DNA of 64,000 nt, taken from NCBI GenBank assembly GCA_918807975.1, contig OU964929.1, forward strand, positions 17,625,197-17,689,196. The letters run 5' to 3'. A model generated the notes under the pieces. The model was not told the origin of the DNA. It searched no databases and worked only from the letters and a program-made list of their open reading frames with translations. The first letter of the stretch is position 1. Each line of letters starts with the position of its first letter. Shown one piece after another: positions 59,301 through 64,000 of the stretch. The position numbers and the translations under genes are program-made. Source of the DNA: Aplidium turbinatum. Its lineage: Eukaryota; Chordata; Ascidiacea; Aplousobranchia; Polyclinidae.

Positions 59301-62113
59301 ATGTAACTCTGGAACTTACGCCAGTGCCGGATCATCTCAATGCACACCCTGCCATTTTGCATTTACGGCTTACTTTGCCAATGCCACCGGTTCATCTTCC
59401 TGTGAGGTATTGCAACCGATTGATGATTTTATAATTCTGGAACTTTGCTTTTGTTGTTGAGTTTTTAGTTTATACTTTTACTAACATGTGAATAAGTGGA
59501 TGATTCAACAAAAATCAACAACTTTCTATAGAAGATAAACTAAACCTCACTAACTATGCAAATGACTTGTGATGAAGAAAAATGTTATTCATCATTGGCC
59601 TGTTATCTGATAATTTCCTCACTTTTGGTACAGGATCATATTATTACTTCACTATGACTAACAAGGAAGGTAATAATGTAAAAAGGTTTTTAAACACTAA
59701 TTTAAGCTTTAAGGTAAAAAAATTATAGCATTTTTTAATTTTTAATTAATGTGGATCAAGTAGTTAAGTTTATTTTTTATATCTAACCATCACAACAAAA
59801 GCAATACATACCAAAATGACAGAGGCCTAGAAAATGGTAGTAGTGACAAAACACAAACATTTTATTTAACGTTCTTGAGATTAAAGTAGATTGATCAATT
59901 TGGTAAGATCGTTCAATATACAAGCTTACTATTCCCCACAGATTTGTCCAATTGGTCACTATTGCCCCGACACAACAGGAGCTCCGATTCCTTGTCCGGC
60001 CGGGCACTTTTCCGACCGGAGTGGATCGACCGTCTGCGCCCCGTGCCCTGCAGGAACATATGCCAACCAGACGCAAGCTTCGTTTTGTCTTGACTGCCCG
60101 GTAGGCCACGAGTGCCACTTTGGTTCTCACACGCCTACCATGTGCTATCCAGGGCAATACAGCGACACTATTGGTAAAGAATGTGTTAATTTGTTTTCAT
60201 ATTTAAACTTTTTGGTGATCATGTTTGGCTATTTTACAAATATAGATCGAAGGTTTTTCAGCCTTATGCCGCGAATTTGCTGTGGAATAGCGGTTTTTCA
60301 TTAGCTTTCGGATCACAGTTCCCCAGTCATTTGCAGATGACAAGTGAACTGAGTTCCGAAAGCTCGTGGTATCATTAGGCTGAAAACGAACGTTCAATCT
60401 ACGCTTGTGAATAATTAACTGGCATGTTGCTAAAAGCGAAACTCAATCTATTGCACGTTTGGCCATATTTGTTCTTAATTTCGGATTGAAAAGATTAGTT
60501 GACTATGAACAAGATCAAGGAAATGAAATATCTTCTGACAGGTGTCAAACCCACAACAATGCTTGATATTAACGACTTGGTTACATGTCTTGTAATACAA
60601 AAGAATTTATTTTCACACGAGCCAGTTCAATCATAAACAGCTAAAAATCGATTTCGATCAGCTAGCAGCTAGATCATCTTCAGTTAAGCGTTATTGCTTT
60701 TTAGCTAGGTGGTCTTGTGTTCAAATTAAAAAAAATCTACTTTGGCCTTTCCCATGCAAATACCTATGCTTAGCTAGTTTGTCGACCAGTTACTGTCGAT
60801 GTATTGGCATTTTATATCACTGCCTATCCTTGACTGAATTAAAGGTAACTCGTACATTTGTGGCTTAACCTCGCTCGGGTTTATCCACAAATTTTCGCTT
60901 CAAAAAATTTCACGTAAAGTAACTGACACAGAAAATTGATCGTGGTAGTTTCATTCAAACAGAGAATAGTTGCAGACAAATGAACATCTTTATTTTGCGA
61001 AGGAATATCGCAATGTAAGACCTGCGAAGCTGGATCGTACAACTCCAAGTTTGCTGAAGAGCGTTGCTTGCCATGTCCTGGTGGTTACAGGTGCCCTGCC
61101 AACAACATAGACCCAGTGATGTGCCCGCCTGGTAGCTTCAGCTTCGAAGGGAAAACTCTTTGCCTTGGTAAGAACGTTTTTACTTGGTTTTATTTCATCG
61201 TTGATTCAACGTCAGCAGACGTTGAATCAATGTAAAAACAACGATTTTTGCTATCTAGGAAAGAATACGCTGGTTGGAGAATCCTGTGGGTGATTTAACG
61301 TCGTTGAATTGAAAAATAACGTAAATATTCTAAGGGAGAAGTAATTTTGCTGCACCATGTACTACATTGTACAGGCCATCAACACATCAACAACAAATAT
61401 TTTCTTGAATAGCATGATTCAAGCCACGTGGAAACCAAAACGCAACGAATTTCAAAGTTCACTGCAACGGGAAAACGTTCCTCAAAAGAGCAGAAAAATA
61501 CTTTTCAGGAATTATAGCAAAACGCATCTGAAACATAAAAATAGTCACATTAATGTAAAATATACCTTTCTACATATTTTGAATGATGTTATTCAACGAC
61601 CATATTATTTGGCACTATCAAAATGTGTGTGTTTGTAAACGCGATTTATTGGTATAGAAAAGTAATAGCGAAAGTTACGTTACTTGAACACTTTAAAAGT
61701 GAAGTTGTCAATGTCAAAATAAAGTTACGAAGGAAAAAAATCGTACAAGCAAAAATAAAATATAGTTATAAAAGATATTGTGACGACGTAAAGCAGAAAA
61801 TGATCTGCAAATTCGTCAATGACATTCGTGTGACTCAGCAAATTCGTGCTGCAACAGCGGTTTATAAATGAACTTCATGCAGTGCGAACTATTCACTGCT
61901 TTCAATTACCCAATTTTTCTTTGTTATTTCTTGTCACCATTGAGATAGTTGTGATCAAAATTAAAGTGTTTGAAAATGGCTCACTTTGTCAGGTTGCGAG
62001 CCAGGTAATTATGCTGCTGTGAGTGGGAGTTCCTACTGCGTAACCTGCCCAAGAAACCACTTCTGTGAAGTATCTGACAAGCTCCCAGTGCCGTGTGCTG
62101 CAGACTTATACAG
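50335..62113 (+). CDS. Secreted or surface protein with tandem GCC2/GCC3 (ephrin-receptor-like) Cys-rich modules, 3' partial
   Basis: Exons: 50335-50416, 51863-51986, 53049-53168, 53515-53665, 53878-55023, 55597-55664, 57188-57320, 57621-57744, 58467-58607, 58895-59001, 59221-59406, 59942-60173, 61003-61167 and 61993-62113, all in phase. The ATG at 50335 opens a signal peptide (FGATSRNIIFFVFFCSFISS). The rest, about 940 residues, repeats a module of roughly 50 residues such as CPAGYHCGNSSILPLPCEPG then TYSTGLSTNCMTCPLGYYTN. This is the GCC2/GCC3 pattern seen in ephrin receptors and SCUBE-type proteins. NxS/T sites are frequent. No kinase, EGF or membrane segment appears. The 1146-bp exon 53878-55023 carries several modules without an intron, while the rest are split, which suggests intron loss or module expansion there. 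The last exon ends in phase 2 and the gene probably continues beyond the window. Ligand and role are unknown. Confidence 0.9.
50545..50606 (-). repeat. SINE family B fragment, split by a hAT copy
   Basis: GAAATGCACTGCCCAAGCTC and CACACCCTGAGAGT match the family B head on the minus strand. The match resumes after the hAT copy at 51398 with CTGAGAGTCCTACCAGTG. Confidence 0.65.
50607..51397. mobile_element. hAT deletion derivative, copy 2, with nested element
   Basis: Same family as 11036-11554; CTGAGAGT is duplicated at 50599-50606 and 51398-51405. The minus-strand transposase tail is again present (CSAAVERMFSISKDILEPK). A further element is inserted 12 bp inside the left end. Apart from that insertion the length is about 515 bp, close to copy 1. 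Confidence 0.88.
50619..50887. mobile_element. Small TIR element nested in the hAT copy
   Basis: TAGGGATTGTAGATC at the left and, reversed, TAGGGACGGTACATTA at the right, flanked by TGTACGC on both sides (7 bp, or 8 with the ambiguous A). It has no coding content and breaks the left terminal repeat of the host hAT copy. Limits are good to 1-2 bp. Confidence 0.7.
52487..52639. mobile_element. Worn Tigger/pogo-like MITE
   Basis: TTGTAGAATCTGCTTAATAA at the left and, reversed, ACAGTAGAATCCGGTTAATA at the right. Related to the copy at 15816-15985. Intronic in the GCC-repeat gene. Confidence 0.5.
55059..55245. mobile_element. Worn Tigger/pogo-like MITE
   Basis: CAACAGCCAAGCCTTGTTAA at the left and, reversed, CTACAACAAAACCTTGTTAA at the right, with GATCCGG inside. 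It starts about 35 bp after the donor site at 55024, in the next intron. Confidence 0.45.
56177..56381. mobile_element. Foldback element, 205-bp near-perfect palindrome
   Basis: Arms of about 95 bp run inward from CGTGGACGTCGCTATAATAG to GGCGGTTTTAACGC, meeting at a loop of about 15 bases (CAAATCAGAAATTTT). CCCTAGC lies directly outside both ends (56170-56176 and 56382-56388). It lies in an intron of the GCC-repeat gene and is unrelated to the CCCAGACAGC foldbacks. Confidence 0.8.
58626..58725 (+). repeat. Dispersed repeat shared with 9850-9930
   Basis: GATACTGAAGAATCCGCTTT, GGTGGCGAATGCTTTATCAA and GATTTTGTTTACTGATGTGA repeat the order of the copy at 9850-9930. Intronic, and 18 bp beyond the exon ending at 58607. 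Confidence 0.5.
60259..60381. repeat. Hairpin-forming segment
   Basis: AGCTTTCGGATCACAGTTC (near 60302) and GAACTGAGTTCCGAAAGCT (near 60346) are inverted copies, enclosed by CAGCCTTATG and ATTAGGCTG. Possibly a small MITE; no target duplication seen. Intronic. Confidence 0.45.
61193..61259. mobile_element. Foldback MITE, left end truncated
   Basis: CATCGTTGATTCAACGTCAG opposes the right arm GACGTTGAATCAATGTAAAA and ACAACGATTTTTGCTATCTA. It starts 25 bp after the exon ending at 61167. Confidence 0.65.
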
Positions 62114-64000
62114 GTACCATCTATTCTATAGAGATTTTCTGCATTTGTTTTTATCTTGTCTGCGTTTTAAAGATTCTTATCTCATGTCTGCGATAACTTG
62201 ATTCCAAATTTCATTCCGTTTTCCCAGGTAGCAAAATCAGTCATTTTTACATTGATTCAACGTCTGCAGACGCTGAATCAATGTAAAAATGGCTGAATTT
62301 GCTTTCTGGGCTGTTTCTAAACGGATCGTACCATAACATTTATTTTCATCGTTTAATAGCAATGTCTGTTTTTTGTTCATCTCTTCTAAAGCTTATCATT
62401 AGTGACCACAGAATGTGTAATTTAATGACTACGTTCTATTGTTGCGCAGTCTATAAAATCATCGCTCACAATTGCGAAACCTCCTTCATCCTTTACCAGT
62501 TTCTAAAATATTCACAACCTTCACTAGACTCTATTATGCTTTCCCGCTGCGTAATGACCATCATGTGCCCATGTAGAACGGGTATGAGAAGAATTACAGC
62601 ATTTGCTTTATGACAGATCAATATTAGCGACTATAAAGTTAATATTTAACTCGCCCAATAGCTCCAATGAAGGACTGGTGGCAAATTCATTTGCGATTTC
62701 AGGCGAAGGGTTTTGATTAGTCTGGTTTTGTCTGCTCAAACAGTCAGGAACATCCTTAATTAAACAGATAAGCTCATTAGAGACGGTGCTACTTGTGAAG
62801 CTAGTGGGTTGTACACAAAAGTATAGCGATGTTGTGGAAAACTAAAATCTTTTCATGTAAACGCTCAGCAATATAAAATACAATTTAGTCTTCTGGTGAG
62901 TTTAAGTTAGACAGTATAAGGTTATAGACTTAGTAAGTGTCAATTCACGTTTATTTTACTTAATCAACAAATGGGTTTGAAATAGACTCGATTATCACTT
63001 GCGGAATTTCACGATGTGCTATCCTGCTCATCAAAAAAATAGATTACGTTTCAAGTTATTTCTTCAGTACACAGTTTATGTGGTAGTAAAATAGGCTTAT
63101 ACTTTCATGGAAAAGTAACAGTAAAGAGTTATTGCAACTGTAATAGTAATATCCGGTTTAACCGCTCAATACCTTCGCAAGATTACGTCCACAGTTTAAT
63201 TCTTGCCAAGATCAAACTCAAAACGTTGTCAACTTAAAATAGTGACAAGTTGTATGTTTGTGGAGAAATTACTATGGTTTATCAACCAAGACAAAATATT
63301 AGAAGCATTATTATTATCGCAGGGGCAGGCAATAGCGTTCAGTCAAACGCGATAATCGGCCCGCGTCGTTAGTTCAAAGTCTTTACAAATGTTCCAAAGT
63401 GCTATTATCAAACCATTGGTCCACCATCAACCGATACCATGATTGCCATGTCTTCACTAGGCCTTTCTGTTTCGCACCAAACGGATTCTTCTGCATTTTG
63501 TATCATGTGATGAAAACTTTCTTTTATCGTTTTAATTTGTTTTGAATTTTGTATTGATCTCGCAAAACGATTTTTTAATCAAATTGACAATGAAATATTG
63601 TCATAAAATTTATGCTGGATCGTTTGTGTAAACATTTTTGTATTTTTTCGATTTTAGCACAGTTTTCGCTTCATTTCAAAGCACAGATAAATTATCGCAG
63701 CAATACATTTTCTGGAATAACTCAAAATGCTTGGTTAACTTCTGAAGAAGAAAGTTTGGTTGGAGAGAAAAGTTGTTCTAACAAATGTGCGGCCATCTTT
63801 GGGCGCTTGCCTTGCTTAGTGGAAGCTTTGCTGAAACGACCTTTTTGTTAGTTTAATTTAAATAAACGGTTTAGGTTACGAATGATGACAAAAACCGTTG
63901 AAAAAAAATTTGTTGGGTAACATCGTGAATGAAAACGTGCTTGATTTAAACATGCTCCCAATTATGCGCATTCAACTCGTGGCTACTGTCAAGCAAAATT
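62114..64000. other. Probable intron and unresolved 3' part of the GCC-repeat gene
   Basis: Apart from the foldback MITE at 62223-62310 no repeat is recognised. A possible exon after a TTCGATTTTAG acceptor at about 63658 would add about 30 residues without the Cys pattern and end in TGA, so it is not called. The true next exon is likely beyond the window. Confidence 0.35.
62223..62310. mobile_element. Foldback MITE (CCCAGACAGCAAA family)
   Basis: CCCAGGTAGCAAAATCAGTC opposes GGCTGAATTTGCTTTCTGGG around CAACGTCTGCAGACGCTG. A nearly complete hairpin with a few arm mismatches. Confidence 0.85.

Noticed and set aside
61357-61871. Two overlapping basic open frames of 93 and 82 codons in an intron
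   Set aside because: No domain recognised, and the flanking exons 61003-61167 and 61993-62113 join in phase without them.
63658-63854. Possible last exon of the GCC-repeat gene
   Set aside because: In the required phase it lacks the Cys pattern and stops after about 30 residues; the longer frame is not in phase with the exon ending at 62113.

Overview
The window is eukaryotic nuclear DNA from an animal. It is AT-rich, its genes are split into short exons with GT-AG introns, and transposons fill much of the space between and within genes. An HCN-type channel, GCC2/GCC3 cysteine-rich repeats, many hAT copies, a Merlin-superfamily element and the frequent short motif TAGGCCTA/TAGCCTAC suggest an invertebrate deuterostome, most likely an ascidian tunicate. 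That placement is inference; no species marker was found. No virus-derived or LTR element was recognised, and there is no intact tRNA, rRNA or CRISPR array.

Layout. 1122-12102 (+): a gene, or two adjacent genes, read exon by exon: a ubiquitin-like fold, then several membrane helices with a Cys-rich loop, then armadillo-type helical repeats ending at a clear stop. 12103-17591: no host exon seen; foldback MITEs, SINEs and hAT elements. 17592-29943 (-): an HCN/cyclic-nucleotide-gated family channel, complete from just before S1 to the stop, with a selectivity filter reading CIGFS where HCN channels have CIGYG. 29944-39379: a transposon-rich intergenic stretch that includes a nest of three hAT elements with a foldback MITE inside. 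39380-49720: a 10.3-kb DNA element with perfect 8-bp target duplications, long terminal inverted repeats, two inverted arms made of about 372-bp tandem units, and a Merlin/IS1016-like transposase exon in its core. 50335-62113 (+): a secreted or surface protein that starts with a signal peptide and continues as many ephrin-receptor-like (GCC2/GCC3) modules; it probably runs past the window.

The three host genes show no functional link; the ARM gene and the channel gene are convergent. The strongest novelty candidates are the Merlin-like element with satellite-like inverted arms, the altered pore of the channel, the possible UBL-membrane-ARM architecture, and a foldback MITE family whose arm sequence differs between copies yet matches within each copy. 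Exon limits come from reading frame, splice signals and phase by eye; first exons of the UBL and channel genes were not found.
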